Source: Bacteroidales bacterium (GTDB taxonomy: Bacteria > Bacteroidota > Bacteroidia > Bacteroidales > P3). From it: a DNA stretch of 38,262 nucleotides. A program made the position numbers and the translations under genes. Below are positions 7,466 to 16,472 of the stretch, piece after piece (position 1 is the first letter of the stretch; each line of letters begins with the position of its first letter). The notes under the pieces are model-generated. The model did no database searches, had not been told where the DNA came from, and saw only the letters and a program-made list of their open reading frames with translations. The stretch lies in assembly GCA_017446745.1 (NCBI GenBank), contig JAFSQF010000055.1:1-38262 (forward strand), read 5' to 3'.

Positions 7466-8803
7466 TCATCTTTGTACAGCTTTATATGTCAGCGCAATAC
7501 CAATGGGAAGCATAACCAACGTAGAGATCCACATACCCCAAGGTTCGAGAGCCCCTTCGCGCACAGCTTTTTCAGCTATCATACCTATAACATAATAGAT
7601 AACGAAGAACACCACGGAAGCCACAAGAGGGACACCAAGACCGCCCTTGCGGACGATAGAGCCAAAGGGGGCGCCGACAAAGAAAAGTACCAGACAGGCG
7701 ATGCTGAGAGTGAATTTACGATTCCATTCGATATAGTGCCGGTTGATGTATTCCATCTGTGAAGTATAGATTTGCTGCTGTATCTTGCAATCGTTCATGC
7801 GACGTTCGGCACGGGCCACGGCATCGTTCAGGAGGCGATGTTTCTTCCCGTCGTCCAACGAGGCATAAAGGTCGTCGAACGACATACGCGCAACGTTGCG
7901 CGGCAATAATTCGTGAGGTAGATGGTTAGGGCGCAACGAATTAACATTCTGAACCCGATCGTCTTCCTGCTTGGCCTTAAGGCGAACGATATTGCTGTCG
8001 AGCTGCGAGGTGTTCATCATCTGGTAGCCGCCCTGGAAGATGCTCTCGTCGGACTTGTCGAAGGCAAACTCGCTCATATCGAACGACATCTCATCCTTGG
8101 CGAAGAAGATGCGGGTGAACGGCTTGGTGTCGTCGCGACCCTTTTCGGCAGCCTCGCTGTAGGAGCATCCGTCGTAGAGGGTGAAGAGCATATAATGTTC
8201 GTCGGGGGTCATCTGCATGATGCCATTCTTAGCCACTACGATATCGGGTTTCGCGCTGTTGGCGCGGTGGTCGTAGATGGTGATGTCGTGAAGGGTGCGA
8301 CCGTCGGGGTCTTTCTGATTCACGCGAATCACATAGCCATCAATTTCAGAGTAATATTGACCGGGTTTTATGTTCACCGCCGGTTTTTTCCGTGTGATGT
8401 CGTAGAGTGTTGTACGATATTTCAGCACTGCAGAGGGCATCACATAGTCGGCAAAGATAAACGCCACCACGGTAAGCATCACGACGATGATGCCCATAGG
8501 GAACATGACACGCCACAGAGGAATACCGCCGCTCTTTACGGCCACAAGCTCATAATGCTCGCCAAGGTTACCCATGGTCATTATGGAGGCGAAGAGCACC
8601 GCTATGGGCAACGCCATAGGCACGAAAGTGGCAGCGGCATCGAGCATCAGTTTGGAAATAATCCACACCGAGAGGCCCTTGCCGGCAATATCGTCGACAT
8701 ACTTCCAGATGAACTGCATCAGGAGTACGAAGACGGCAACCGCGAAGGTCAGAAGAAGCGGCCCTATGAACGATTTGATGACTAAACGGTCGAGGCGCTT
8801 CAT
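7466..8803 (-). CDS. LptF/LptG family permease (YjgP/YjgQ)
   Basis: The protein has 445 residues. Three N-terminal hydrophobic helices (about 12-34, 45-80, 98-125), a large hydrophilic middle part (about 130-355) that would form the periplasmic beta-jellyroll, and three C-terminal helices (about 365-440) match the LptF/LptG fold. The start MKRLDRLVIKSFIGPLLLTF is typical of the family. These proteins form the inner-membrane part of the LptB2FG exporter, which extracts lipopolysaccharide and passes it to LptC/LptA. It is the last gene of a dxr-rseP-lptF/G run, only 4 bases after rseP. Sequence alone does not tell LptF from LptG. Confidence 0.85.
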   Translation of the reverse strand: MKRLDRLVIKSFIGPLLLTFAVAVFVLLMQFIWKYVDDIAGKGLSVWIISKLMLDAAATFVPMALPIAVLFASIMTMGNLGEHYELVAVKSGGIPLWRVMFPMGIIVVMLTVVAFIFADYVMPSAVLKYRTTLYDITRKKPAVNIKPGQYYSEIDGYVIRVNQKDPDGRTLHDITIYDHRANSAKPDIVVAKNGIMQMTPDEHYMLFTLYDGCSYSEAAEKGRDDTKPFTRIFFAKDEMSFDMSEFAFDKSDESIFQGGYQMMNTSQLDSNIVRLKAKQEDDRVQNVNSLRPNHLPHELLPRNVARMSFDDLYASLDDGKKHRLLNDAVARAERRMNDCKIQQQIYTSQMEYINRHYIEWNRKFTLSIACLVLFFVGAPFGSIVRKGGLGVPLVASVVFFVIYYVIGMIAEKAVREGALEPWGMWISTLVMLPIGIALTYKAVQR

Positions 8804-8807
8804 CTCA

Positions 8808-10232
8808 CTATTTAAATATACGCAATATGTCGTTGCCGTTGGCCACCACGAGCAGCAGCAACAAAAGAATCATTCCGACAGTCTGAGCCACCTCGAGGAA
8901 TTTGTCGCTTGGCTTACGACGAGTGATGATTTCCCAGAGGGTGAAGAGGATATGACCGCCATCCAGGCCGGGGATAGGGATAACGTTCATGAAAGCCAGA
9001 ATGAGAGCAAGAAAAGCGGTGATGCTCCAGAAGGAATACCAGTTCCAATTTTGCGGGAAGAGGCCGCCGAGGGTGCCGAAACCGCCAAGCCCTTTGTAGC
9101 CGTCCTTGGTGAAGAGGATGCGGAGAGAGCTGACATAGGTCTTCAGCTGGTTCCATCCATAGGAGATACCGACGGGAAGAGCCTGAAAGAAATTATAGTC
9201 GGTATGGACACATACAAAAAGGTTGCGGAAGTCTTCAAGATAGACACCGACCTTGCCGTTATCGTCGATGTTGACGACGGTAGTGTCGAATACACCATTG
9301 CGGTAGAAACCCATGGTGACAGGGTTGCTTTTGTTTTCGCTGAGGAGAGCCGAAATTTCGGAAAAACATGCCGCCGGCTGGCCGTTGATGCTCACCACAC
9401 TGTCGCCAATCTCCATGCCGCCTTTCTTGGCGCGAGAGCCCGGGGCGAAATCCTTAATCACAAAAGGCATACGGACCGTGAAGAGCAGGTTGGTGTCGCG
9501 CGGGTCGATCTGTGTGAGGAGGTCGTGCTCCATAGCGATGTCGACAATAGCCAAGCTGTCGCGCGATCCTAATGAATCAGAGACCTCAATGTGACGTTTG
9601 ACAGTAACCACCTTAGGCTTGTCGAGCAGCAGCTTATGCTGAGCTTTAACAATATCGGTCATCTCCTCGCCATCGATGGCGCAGATAATATCGCCATTCT
9701 GAAAGCCCTCGTCCAGAAGCAATTCGTGGTATTCATAACCGAGAGTGGCGTTCTGCAGAGGCAAGTCGTCCTTGCCCCAATGGGCGAAGATACAGGTGTA
9801 GATAAGGAGGGCCGAGAGGAAATTGACCAGTACGCCGCCGCTGATGATGCAGAGGCGCTGCCAGGCTTTCTTCGAGCGGTATTCCCAGGGTTGAGGCTCG
9901 CTTTCAAGGTCGTCGGCACTTTTCGTCTCGTCGATCATGCCGGCAATGTCGCAGTAGCCTCCCAGGGGAATCCAGCCAATGCCCCAAAGGGTATTGTTCT
10001 GGTCTTCGGGAGCCAGATTTTTTTCATCCCATTCCTCCGGAGTTTCGCCATTGAAGAATAAGAAATGCCATTTACCGTTGAACTTCTTGGCCTTTAGGAT
10101 CGAGAATTTCCAGTTGAAAAAAAGATAGAACCTGCGCACACGGGTTTTGAAAAGACGTGCAAAGCAAAAATGACCCAGCTCGTGGGTGAAGACAAGCAGG
10201 GAAAGGCTGAGCAATAAGGCAAGTATTTTCAT
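8808..10232 (-). CDS. rseP: RIP metalloprotease RseP (site-2 protease)
   Basis: The protein has 474 residues. The zinc-binding HELGH motif is at residues 17-21 within the first membrane helix, and the second active-site motif NVIPIPGLDGGH is at about 416-427 with Asp424. At least one PDZ-like region lies between them (about 255-310, GSRAKKGGMEIGDSVVSINGQ and following). Bacteroidetes members carry a longer N-terminal loop after the first helix, and this one has it at about 40-95. RseP cleaves membrane anti-sigma factors and signal-peptide remnants inside the bilayer. It follows dxr by 56 bases and precedes the lipopolysaccharide permease, an envelope-stress context. Confidence 0.92.
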   Translation of the reverse strand: MKILALLLSLSLLVFTHELGHFCFARLFKTRVRRFYLFFNWKFSILKAKKFNGKWHFLFFNGETPEEWDEKNLAPEDQNNTLWGIGWIPLGGYCDIAGMIDETKSADDLESEPQPWEYRSKKAWQRLCIISGGVLVNFLSALLIYTCIFAHWGKDDLPLQNATLGYEYHELLLDEGFQNGDIICAIDGEEMTDIVKAQHKLLLDKPKVVTVKRHIEVSDSLGSRDSLAIVDIAMEHDLLTQIDPRDTNLLFTVRMPFVIKDFAPGSRAKKGGMEIGDSVVSINGQPAACFSEISALLSENKSNPVTMGFYRNGVFDTTVVNIDDNGKVGVYLEDFRNLFVCVHTDYNFFQALPVGISYGWNQLKTYVSSLRILFTKDGYKGLGGFGTLGGLFPQNWNWYSFWSITAFLALILAFMNVIPIPGLDGGHILFTLWEIITRRKPSDKFLEVAQTVGMILLLLLLVVANGNDILRIFK

Positions 10233-10288
10233 TAAATAAACAATTTGCTGTAATGACTATAAGAATACTATTATAGAAGAATAATTAT

Positions 10289-11428
10289 TTATTTCTGGGT
10301 TTTATTTCTTGTTTCGAGGTCGGTTTGGAAAAGGTCGTCGAGGGTGGGATTGGCTATGAAAGAGGCTTTTGCCATAGCTTCTTCCACCACGTCGCTGATG
10401 GCCAGGAATGGAATCTTGCCGTCAATGAATTGTTGCACCGCCACCTCGTTGGCGGCGTTCATCACGCAAGGCATATTACCACCCCGACGGATGGCGTCGT
10501 AGGCCAGGGCAAGGGCGTGGAAGGTTTCGGTGTCGGGCTTGAAGAAGGTAAGCTCGGGATGATCCCAAAAGCTGAAACGAGGCAAATGGCTCTCGATGCG
10601 GTAAGGATAGCTGAGTGCGTATTGGATGGGGGTCTCCATGGTAGCTGTGCCTATCTGTGCTTTTATGGAGCCGTCCTCGAACTGCACCATGGAATGCACA
10701 ATGCTCTGAGGGTGCACCAGCACATCGATACGGTCCACCTCGACATCGAACAACCATCGGGCTTCGATAACCTCGAGGCCTTTATTCATCAGCGAGGCGG
10801 AATCGATGGTGACCTTCCGCCCCATCTTCCAATTGGGATGATGGAGGACCTCGTCGAGCGACACATGCTCTATTTGCTGGCGTGAACGGCCGAAGAAAGG
10901 GCCTCCCGATGCGGTGAGCAAAATCTTGTCGATGCGGTTGTGCTGTTCGCCCTGCAGCACCTGGAATATGGCAGAGTGCTCTGAATCGACAGGAAGGATG
11001 GCTGCATGGTGAGCCTTGGCCTCGGCGGTGACGATAGCGCCGGCAACAACCATGGTCTCCTTATTGGCCAGCGCTATGGTCTTGCCGGCCTTGATGGCAC
11101 GCAGGGTGGGTTGCAAACCTGCAAAACCGACAATGGCAGCCACCACGATATCCACCTGGGGCATCTCTACGGCATCGCATGCCGCCTCGGTGCCGCAAAA
11201 CACTTTGATATCGCTATGCGAGAGGGCCTCGTTCAATTCAGAATACTTCTGACGGTCGGAGATGACAACGATATTAGGGTTGAACTCCAGAGCCTGCTGG
11301 CGAAGAAGCTCGGCATTGCTTCCGGCCACCAGCACCTCGACTTGGAAAAGGTCGGGATGACGGCGGACGACGTTGAGGGTCTGCGTTCCTATAGAGCCTG
11401 TGGAACCAAGGATTGCTATATGTTTCAT
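10289..11428 (-). CDS. dxr: 1-deoxy-D-xylulose 5-phosphate reductoisomerase
   Basis: The protein has 379 residues, the usual size. The NADPH-binding GSTGSIGTQTL is at residues 8-18, and the family motifs NKETMVVAG, VDSEHSAIFQ and LTASGGPF follow in order. The first acidic metal ligands (Asp and Glu of VDSEHSA) and the DSASLMNKGLEVIEA segment are present. The enzyme makes 2-C-methyl-D-erythritol 4-phosphate in the non-mevalonate isoprenoid pathway in the cytoplasm. The gene begins 14 bases after the small membrane protein and is followed by rseP. The dxr-rseP pairing is common in bacteria. Confidence 0.95.
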   Translation of the reverse strand: MKHIAILGSTGSIGTQTLNVVRRHPDLFQVEVLVAGSNAELLRQQALEFNPNIVVISDRQKYSELNEALSHSDIKVFCGTEAACDAVEMPQVDIVVAAIVGFAGLQPTLRAIKAGKTIALANKETMVVAGAIVTAEAKAHHAAILPVDSEHSAIFQVLQGEQHNRIDKILLTASGGPFFGRSRQQIEHVSLDEVLHHPNWKMGRKVTIDSASLMNKGLEVIEARWLFDVEVDRIDVLVHPQSIVHSMVQFEDGSIKAQIGTATMETPIQYALSYPYRIESHLPRFSFWDHPELTFFKPDTETFHALALAYDAIRRGGNMPCVMNAANEVAVQQFIDGKIPFLAISDVVEEAMAKASFIANPTLDDLFQTDLETRNKTQK

Positions 11429-11442
11429 GTTGTTGTCTGCTA

Positions 11443-11970
11443 TTATTTAGTGCGCTTTTCTCTGCGTTCCACCTCCTCGCGCAGCAAGGTGTCGGCCTTA
11501 GAGTGGACGTAAGGTGTGGGGCTAACCTTCGCCGAATCGTTCCTGGTGGTGTCGACGTAGCGATGACGCTCGGCAGGGTCCTTGCCCAACATAATATATT
11601 GTATGTCGGCAAGGAGCTCCTCCTGATTCTTCAACTCCACTTCGAGCGAATCGATGATGCGGGCGTTCTCGTAGGTCTGCTCCACCATGCCAGTGTTGCT
11701 GTAACCCGGTATAAGCTCGCGCAGGGGTGTGAGGGCGAGCAGCAAAGCAGTGAGGGATACCAGCACCAGCCCAGTGATGCCAAGGAAGACAAAAAGATTG
11801 ATACCCGAGAGCTGAAACGAGATTTTCTCTTTGAACGTATCGGTGTCGAGAACCACGAAACGATGTTTGTGTTTCATCAAGTCGCCAATCACATGACGCC
11901 CGCGCCACAGGCGCACGAAGAAGCGCCGCACGCTTGAGAAAAATGCCGTTATGCTTTCTTTTATCTTCAC
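11443..11970 (-). CDS. Membrane protein resembling the N-terminus of M23-peptidase partners
   Basis: The protein has 175 residues from a GTG at 11970; an in-frame ATG at 11877 would begin MKHKHRFVVLDTDTF. A single membrane helix lies at about 55-83, followed by TPLRELIPGYS and a short coiled coil (about 95-125). The block FVVLD-DTF-EKISF, the helix and the PLRELIPGY segment resemble, from memory, the N-terminal part of Bacteroidales M23-family metallopeptidases (NlpD-like) encoded next to dxr. Here the LytM/M23 catalytic domain is absent and the protein ends in a charged tail. It may be a truncated orthologue that kept its membrane anchor, or a separate family. It directly precedes dxr. Confidence 0.65.
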   Translation of the reverse strand: MKIKESITAFFSSVRRFFVRLWRGRHVIGDLMKHKHRFVVLDTDTFKEKISFQLSGINLFVFLGITGLVLVSLTALLLALTPLRELIPGYSNTGMVEQTYENARIIDSLEVELKNQEELLADIQYIMLGKDPAERHRYVDTTRNDSAKVSPTPYVHSKADTLLREEVERREKRTK

Positions 11971-11998
11971 ACCGAATAAAACTCTTTTATATTCAAAA

Positions 11999-12020
11999 GG
12001 CGGTGTAGTACCACACCGCC
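11999..12020 (-). terminator. Intrinsic terminator-like hairpin after the PpiD-like gene
   Basis: Read on the minus strand, GGCGGTGT and ACACCGCC form an 8-bp stem with a 6-base loop, followed by TTTTGAATATAAAA. It lies about 90 bases after the stop of the PpiD-like gene and 29 bases before the next start, so it likely separates that gene from the dxr run. Confidence 0.7.
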
Positions 12021-12109
12021 CTTTGTCAGTTTACCAATCTATATGAATCTGTATGATATCTCACGTCGATGAATATGTTGTAGCAAAAAACTGAAGGCTC
12101 ACCGGCGGA

Positions 12110-14236
12110 TTACATATACGCCAACCTGTTGTCGACAATCTTGACGCGGCTCTGCAGCATAGGCAGGAGGAAGTTGATGCCGTTCATGGCCTGGTTCTCG
12201 TAGCGCTGACGCATGCTGTTGGCATCGGCGGCCTCGGCCTGGTTGTTGCTGTCGACGCTGATGACATACACTCCCGAGGCGCCCTGGATGGGGCCGATGA
12301 TGCCGGTGTCCTTTTTGGCAGCAATGGCGGAGACAGCCTTAGGCTCCATGCCGTTGCGTCCGAGGTAGCCACCGAAGGCGACGCCCGAGACACTGTCGAC
12401 CGTGGTGTTCATGGCGGCGGCAATGGCATTGATGTCGTTCTTGCCCTTCATGGCCTCTTCGGCCTTAGCCATCAGCTGCTCGCCAATCTTTTCGATACGC
12501 AGGCGCTGCTCCATGATGGGGCGAGCCTGTTCGAGGGTGAGGTGGTTGGGCTGATAGATTTCGCGGAGGCCCACGACGATGTAGCTATAATCGGAGTTAT
12601 AAACCTCGCCGCTGACGCCTCCCTTGGCGGTCTTCTCGTTGAAAGCCCAGCGGACAGCGTCGCGGGTGTTGGCAAAGCCTGTCAGCGAGTCGCTCATGGA
12701 GATAAGCAGAGCGCTGCGCATCTGTATGTTCTCCGACTGTGCGCCGTCGATCATGGCCTGGCACGTGGAGTACTGGCTGGCGAAATGGTTGGCACGGTCG
12801 CGGACATCCTTCTCGGTGTCGGTGCTGGGGGTGATGACCTTCTGAGCGAGAGCCACGCGATATTTAAGGTTCGGCGTGGTTTTGCCGGTGACCTTGGCGA
12901 TGAAATAGCCGGCGTTGCCCGGGAGTTCTTTATCGAAGACCTCACCGACATTGTGTTTGATGATGTCTTCGTTGAGGATGCCGTAACCGCCGTCGGCAAC
13001 CCAATCCTGGTCGCCACCGCGAGTGGTATCAATAGAGAATTGGCGCACGGCCTCTTCGAAAGGCATACCGGCCTTGATCATAGCCATAGCGCTGTCGCGC
13101 AGATGTGCGGCCTGCTCGGGGGTGCGGGTGATGCTCTGATGATAGTTTTGCGAGGGGATAAGGATAAGCGAAATGCGCAAGCTGTCGGGGCGCATGGCGG
13201 TGTTGAGGACCTTACCCATCACATATTCGCCATAGGCGCTGCGGCGTGTTTCGCGACGCAGGATGGAGGGGACCACCATGGGGGCTATCTCGGCGCCGGC
13301 CTTCGAGCCCTTGATGACTGTGTCGAGAGGGGCGGCAAAGATGTCGCTGCTGACGTACATCGAATCGTAGCCACCATGCATGTTGACGAAGTCGATGAGG
13401 CTACCCTCTTCCATGGTCTGCATCTCCTGCCACCACTCGCCCACTTCCTGCTCAATCTCCATCATGTCTTTCTGCGACGGCTGGGCGGTGAAGACAGCGA
13501 AGGCCACTTCGCGCTGCTCGCGGAGGTCGGTGCGGAACATGTCGTTGTTGAGCTCCTTCTTGTGGGTGTCGAAATATTTCTGATAGTCGGCATCGGTGAT
13601 GTCCACCTGAACGTCGGTGGCTTGCGAATATAGCATGCCGGCCACGCGGACGTCGCTCTTCTTGGCGCTCATCTCGGCAATCTTGTTGGCAATGGCAGTG
13701 GGCATATACATGCCGTTCTGTATCATGGCGAAATATTTGTTGCGTTGACGGTCGACGCGTACCTGTTCCTGATATTTAAGCCACTGTACTTTGGCTGTCA
13801 TGGTGTCGGGCATCTCCTCGAGCTGACGCACATAGTTGCTTATGCCCTGACGGTCGTACTGGCCGGTTTGGGGGTTGGTGAACTGCTGCTGCAGCGAGGG
13901 GTGGATGAAGCGTCCGATATACATATCGCTGACCTCAGCGTCGCTGACCTCTATGCCAAGGGCTTTCATCTCCTTGTCAAGCAGGCGCTCCTGCACAATC
14001 TCTTGCCATACGTTCTCCTTGAAACCGTAGGTGCTGTTCTGAAGCTGGTAGTCTTCTTCACGCTGTCTGACGCGGCTGTTGAAGTAATCGTAGGTTATCT
14101 CGTCACCGTCGAATTTGGCGAACGTGGGCTGTTTGCGACTCTTCGTAAGGTCGCCAATGATAAAAGCCACAATAGCGACACCCACCACGAGCACCGCTAT
14201 CCACGAATGTTTTCTGATATTTCCAATAATTCCCAT
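12110..14236 (-). CDS. PpiD/SurA-type periplasmic peptidyl-prolyl isomerase
   Basis: The protein has 708 residues. One N-terminal membrane helix (about 12-29, IAVLVVGVAIVAFIIGDL) is followed by a SurA-like N-terminal chaperone region with FAKFDGDEITYDYFN and by a parvulin-like (PpiC) domain near 340-450 (GMPFEEAVRQFSIDTTRGGDQDW). A second, weaker parvulin-like segment may lie near 560-680. The layout matches PpiD, an inner-membrane-anchored chaperone that assists outer-membrane and periplasmic proteins as they leave the Sec translocon. It has its own promoter (14280-14310) and a terminator-like hairpin downstream, so it is probably monocistronic. Confidence 0.85.
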   Translation of the reverse strand: MGIIGNIRKHSWIAVLVVGVAIVAFIIGDLTKSRKQPTFAKFDGDEITYDYFNSRVRQREEDYQLQNSTYGFKENVWQEIVQERLLDKEMKALGIEVSDAEVSDMYIGRFIHPSLQQQFTNPQTGQYDRQGISNYVRQLEEMPDTMTAKVQWLKYQEQVRVDRQRNKYFAMIQNGMYMPTAIANKIAEMSAKKSDVRVAGMLYSQATDVQVDITDADYQKYFDTHKKELNNDMFRTDLREQREVAFAVFTAQPSQKDMMEIEQEVGEWWQEMQTMEEGSLIDFVNMHGGYDSMYVSSDIFAAPLDTVIKGSKAGAEIAPMVVPSILRRETRRSAYGEYVMGKVLNTAMRPDSLRISLILIPSQNYHQSITRTPEQAAHLRDSAMAMIKAGMPFEEAVRQFSIDTTRGGDQDWVADGGYGILNEDIIKHNVGEVFDKELPGNAGYFIAKVTGKTTPNLKYRVALAQKVITPSTDTEKDVRDRANHFASQYSTCQAMIDGAQSENIQMRSALLISMSDSLTGFANTRDAVRWAFNEKTAKGGVSGEVYNSDYSYIVVGLREIYQPNHLTLEQARPIMEQRLRIEKIGEQLMAKAEEAMKGKNDINAIAAAMNTTVDSVSGVAFGGYLGRNGMEPKAVSAIAAKKDTGIIGPIQGASGVYVISVDSNNQAEAADANSMRQRYENQAMNGINFLLPMLQSRVKIVDNRLAYM

Positions 14237-14279
14237 TTGTGATAGTTATTTTTTATATTTTATTTTCAAAACAAGTTTG

Positions 14280-14310
14280 CAAAAGTACGAAGAAAATTCT
14301 GTCCGACAAA
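14280..14310 (-). promoter_or_regulatory. Bacteroidetes -33/-7 promoter of the PpiD-like gene
   Basis: On the minus strand TTTG (14310-14307) is followed after exactly 19 bases by TACTTTTG (14287-14280), matching the Bacteroidetes TTTG-N19-TAnnTTTG consensus for the primary sigma factor. The gene starts 44 bases downstream at 14236. Confidence 0.8.
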
Positions 14311-14389
14311 TTTTTATGAAAAAACTTTTTCCCTCATTTATCTACCTAATTGAAATAAAAAAAGTTACAACAATATCAAAACCTCATCA

Positions 14390-14854
14390 TCACATGCTGA
14401 AAGAGAATGGCAGGAGTGTTCCTACCCCCTCAAATATCAGTATTTTGTCGTCAGAATGGTAACATATAACACGCAACGGGCTCTTCTGGCGCATCTCCTG
14501 TTCGGCCATCACCTGGCGGCAGGCTCCGCAGGGCGAGGCGGCGGTAAGTGCCTGCTCGGGGTTGCGCCCCACTATGGCAATGGCTTTCACCGCCTTGCCT
14601 GGCTGTTGAGCCGATGCAGCGAAGAGTGCTGTGCGTTCGGCACAAAGTCCGCTGGGATAGGCTATATTCTCTTGATTGCTGCCTCGCACTATGGTGCCGT
14701 CGGCAAGACGTAGGGCGGCGCCGACATGGAAGTGGGAATAGGGGGCGTAGGCTGTGTCGGTGGCTTCGATGGCGGCATCCAGAAGCTGCTTGTCGTCGGC
14801 CGAGAGTTCTGTCAAGTTATATTCCTGAAATTTAATAATATGTGTTTTTTCCAT
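14390..14854 (-). CDS. cdd: Cytidine deaminase
   Basis: The protein has 154 residues from the ATG at 14854. Zinc-site motifs are present: CAE at residues 71-73 (Cys71 ligand, Glu73 proton donor) and PCGAC at 108-112 (Cys109, Cys112). The substrate-binding YAPYSHFHVGAA is at 36-47. The size fits the homotetrameric class. It deaminates cytidine and deoxycytidine to the uridine forms in pyrimidine salvage. The reading frame stays open further upstream to 15313, but that part is antisense to dusB and has no family similarity, so the start is placed at 14854. It is divergent from dusB with a 60-base gap. Confidence 0.93.
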   Translation of the reverse strand: MEKTHIIKFQEYNLTELSADDKQLLDAAIEATDTAYAPYSHFHVGAALRLADGTIVRGSNQENIAYPSGLCAERTALFAASAQQPGKAVKAIAIVGRNPEQALTAASPCGACRQVMAEQEMRQKSPLRVICYHSDDKILIFEGVGTLLPFSFSM

Positions 14855-14871
14855 AAAAAATAGTATCTTTG
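14841..14871 (+). promoter_or_regulatory. Probable dusB promoter
   Basis: TATCTTTG (14864-14871) matches the Bacteroidetes -7 element TAnnTTTG, and TGTG (14841-14844) lies 19 bases upstream as a three-of-four match to the -33 TTTG. dusB starts 43 bases downstream. The -33 part overlaps the first codons of the divergent cdd. Confidence 0.65.
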
Positions 14872-14914
14872 CATTTGGTTTTGTTGTAACGCTACAGACG
14901 ACAAAATATTGTAA

Positions 14915-15934
14915 ATGGTTAGAATAGGAAATATAGATTTGGGAGATTTCCCACTGATTCTCTCGCCGATGGACGACGTGACGGACCTGCCGTTCCGACA
15001 GCTCTGCAAACGGCATGGGGCCGATGTGCTCATCAGCGAGTTCATAGCCTCCGAGGCCCTGATACGCGACGTGGAGAAGAGCCGTCGCAAGATGCTCTTT
15101 GCCGACTTTGAACGCCCCATTGGCATTCAGGTGTTCGGCAACAACGAAGAAGCTTTGCTGCAATGCCTTGACGTGGTTGCAGCAGTACAGCCCGACTTCA
15201 TCGACATCAATTGGGGATGCCCGGTGCGCAAAGTGGCCGGCAAGGGCGCCGGCTCGGGCATGCTGAGGGATATCCCCAAGCTGGTAGGCATCACAGCAGC
15301 ATTGGTGAAGCATTCACAACTGCCGGTGACGGTGAAGACACGTCTGGGCTACGACGCCAACGACAAGCCGATAGTGTCGCTCGCCGAGCGGCTACAAGAC
15401 GTTGGCGTGGCGGCAATAAGCATACATGGCCGCACCAAGACACAGATGTATGGCGGCGAGGCTGACTGGACGCTGATTGGCGAAACCAAGGCCAACCCTC
15501 GCCTGCATATTCCCGTATTCGGCAACGGCGACATCACCACACCGCAGCAGGCTATGGAGGCACGCAAGAAGTATGGCGTCGACGGCATACTCATTGGTCG
15601 CGGAGCAATAGGGAACCCATGGATTTTCGAGCAGACCAAAGCACTGATGAGCAGCAACACCAACCACTCCACTTCCCTGGATTCCATCACCGTGGCAGAA
15701 AAGGTTGCAGTATGCCGCGAGCATCTGCTTGCCGAAGTGGATTTCAAGGGCGAGCGTCAAGCCATCTTCGAGATGCGGAAACACTACGGAGCCTATTTCC
15801 GCGGTTTATTTGATTTCAAACGTTTCCGCATCCCCTTAGTAACAGCGACAACGCTACCCGAGGTTCTTGACATCCTGGAGCAGATAGCCACTCATTATTC
15901 CAAGGAACACAATATTTCAAGCCAAACCTCGTAA
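14915..15934 (+). CDS. dusB: tRNA-dihydrouridine synthase, DusB type
   Basis: The protein has 339 residues. The FMN-barrel start LILSPMDDVTDLPFRQLC, the catalytic-cysteine motif DINWGCPVRKV (Cys102), SIHGRTKTQMY and the phosphate-binding GNGDI and GILIGRGAIGNPWIF motifs all match the Dus family. The enzyme reduces uridines in the tRNA D-loop using NADPH and FMN. The usual APMAGVTD opening is SPMDDVTD here. It is the first gene of a plus-strand trio with smpB and lysC, though 54 bases and a REP-like hairpin separate it from smpB. Confidence 0.92.
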   Translation: MVRIGNIDLGDFPLILSPMDDVTDLPFRQLCKRHGADVLISEFIASEALIRDVEKSRRKMLFADFERPIGIQVFGNNEEALLQCLDVVAAVQPDFIDINWGCPVRKVAGKGAGSGMLRDIPKLVGITAALVKHSQLPVTVKTRLGYDANDKPIVSLAERLQDVGVAAISIHGRTKTQMYGGEADWTLIGETKANPRLHIPVFGNGDITTPQQAMEARKKYGVDGILIGRGAIGNPWIFEQTKALMSSNTNHSTSLDSITVAEKVAVCREHLLAEVDFKGERQAIFEMRKHYGAYFRGLFDFKRFRIPLVTATTLPEVLDILEQIATHYSKEHNISSQTS

Positions 15935-15940
15935 TAGTCT

Positions 15941-15963
15941 GGTACGCGGGCGTCACAGCCTGC
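15941..15963. repeat. REP-like palindrome (GGTACGC family), degenerate
   Basis: The 23-bp sequence begins GGTACGCGGGCGTC and ends AGCCTGC. It aligns with the copies at 24998-25021, 25031-25054 and (inverted) 25960-25983. The stem GCGGGC/GCCTGC has a G-T mismatch. It lies between dusB and smpB and may also act as a weak terminator-like structure. Confidence 0.7.
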
Positions 15964-15988
15964 AAGAAATTATTTCATCCTCTACGAC

Positions 15989-16441
15989 ATGGAAGCAAAA
16001 AACATAATAGAAATAAAGAATAAAAAAGCAGATTATCAATATTTTCTCTTAGACTCATACACTGCTGGAATGGTGCTGACGGGAACAGAGATCAAGTCTA
16101 TCCGCGAAGGTCGGGCCAACCTGGCCGACGCCTACTGCGTTTTCATAGGCAACGAGCTCTTCGTGCGCCAGATGCACATCTCCGAATACCGCTTCGGCTC
16201 TTGGCTTAACCACTCCGTCAAACGCGACCGCAAACTCCTGCTGAACCGCAAGGAATTGCGCAAACTTCAGAACAAAATCAAGGAACGCGGCTTCACCATC
16301 ATCCCCACCCTACTCTACGTCAACCCGGAAGGCTATGCCAAGCTCGACATCGCTCTGGCTCGCGGCAAGAAATTCTTCGACAAACGCGAAAGCATCAAAG
16401 CCAAAGATAACCGCCGCGACATGGAACGCGAACTGAGATAA
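15989..16441 (+). CDS. smpB: SsrA-binding protein SmpB
   Basis: The protein has 150 residues, the usual size. Signature segments are NKKADYQYFLLDSYTAGMVL, GTEIKSIREGRANLADAY, FVRQMHISEY and the basic tail RGKKFFDKRESIKAKDNRRD. It binds tmRNA and delivers it to stalled ribosomes for trans-translation. tmRNA itself is not visible in this window. lysC starts 31 bases after its stop. Confidence 0.95.
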   Translation: MEAKNIIEIKNKKADYQYFLLDSYTAGMVLTGTEIKSIREGRANLADAYCVFIGNELFVRQMHISEYRFGSWLNHSVKRDRKLLLNRKELRKLQNKIKERGFTIIPTLLYVNPEGYAKLDIALARGKKFFDKRESIKAKDNRRDMERELR

Positions 16442-16472
16442 ATATCGTAATCTGACAGTGGTACACAATAAA

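Noticed and set aside
12542-13633. 363-codon plus-strand frame over the PpiD-like gene
   Set aside because: Shadow frame with no motif; the minus-strand gene has a clear promoter, signal anchor and domains.
14855-15313. N-terminal extension of the cytidine deaminase frame
   Set aside because: It is antisense to dusB and shows no Cdd family sequence; the conserved start is at 14854.
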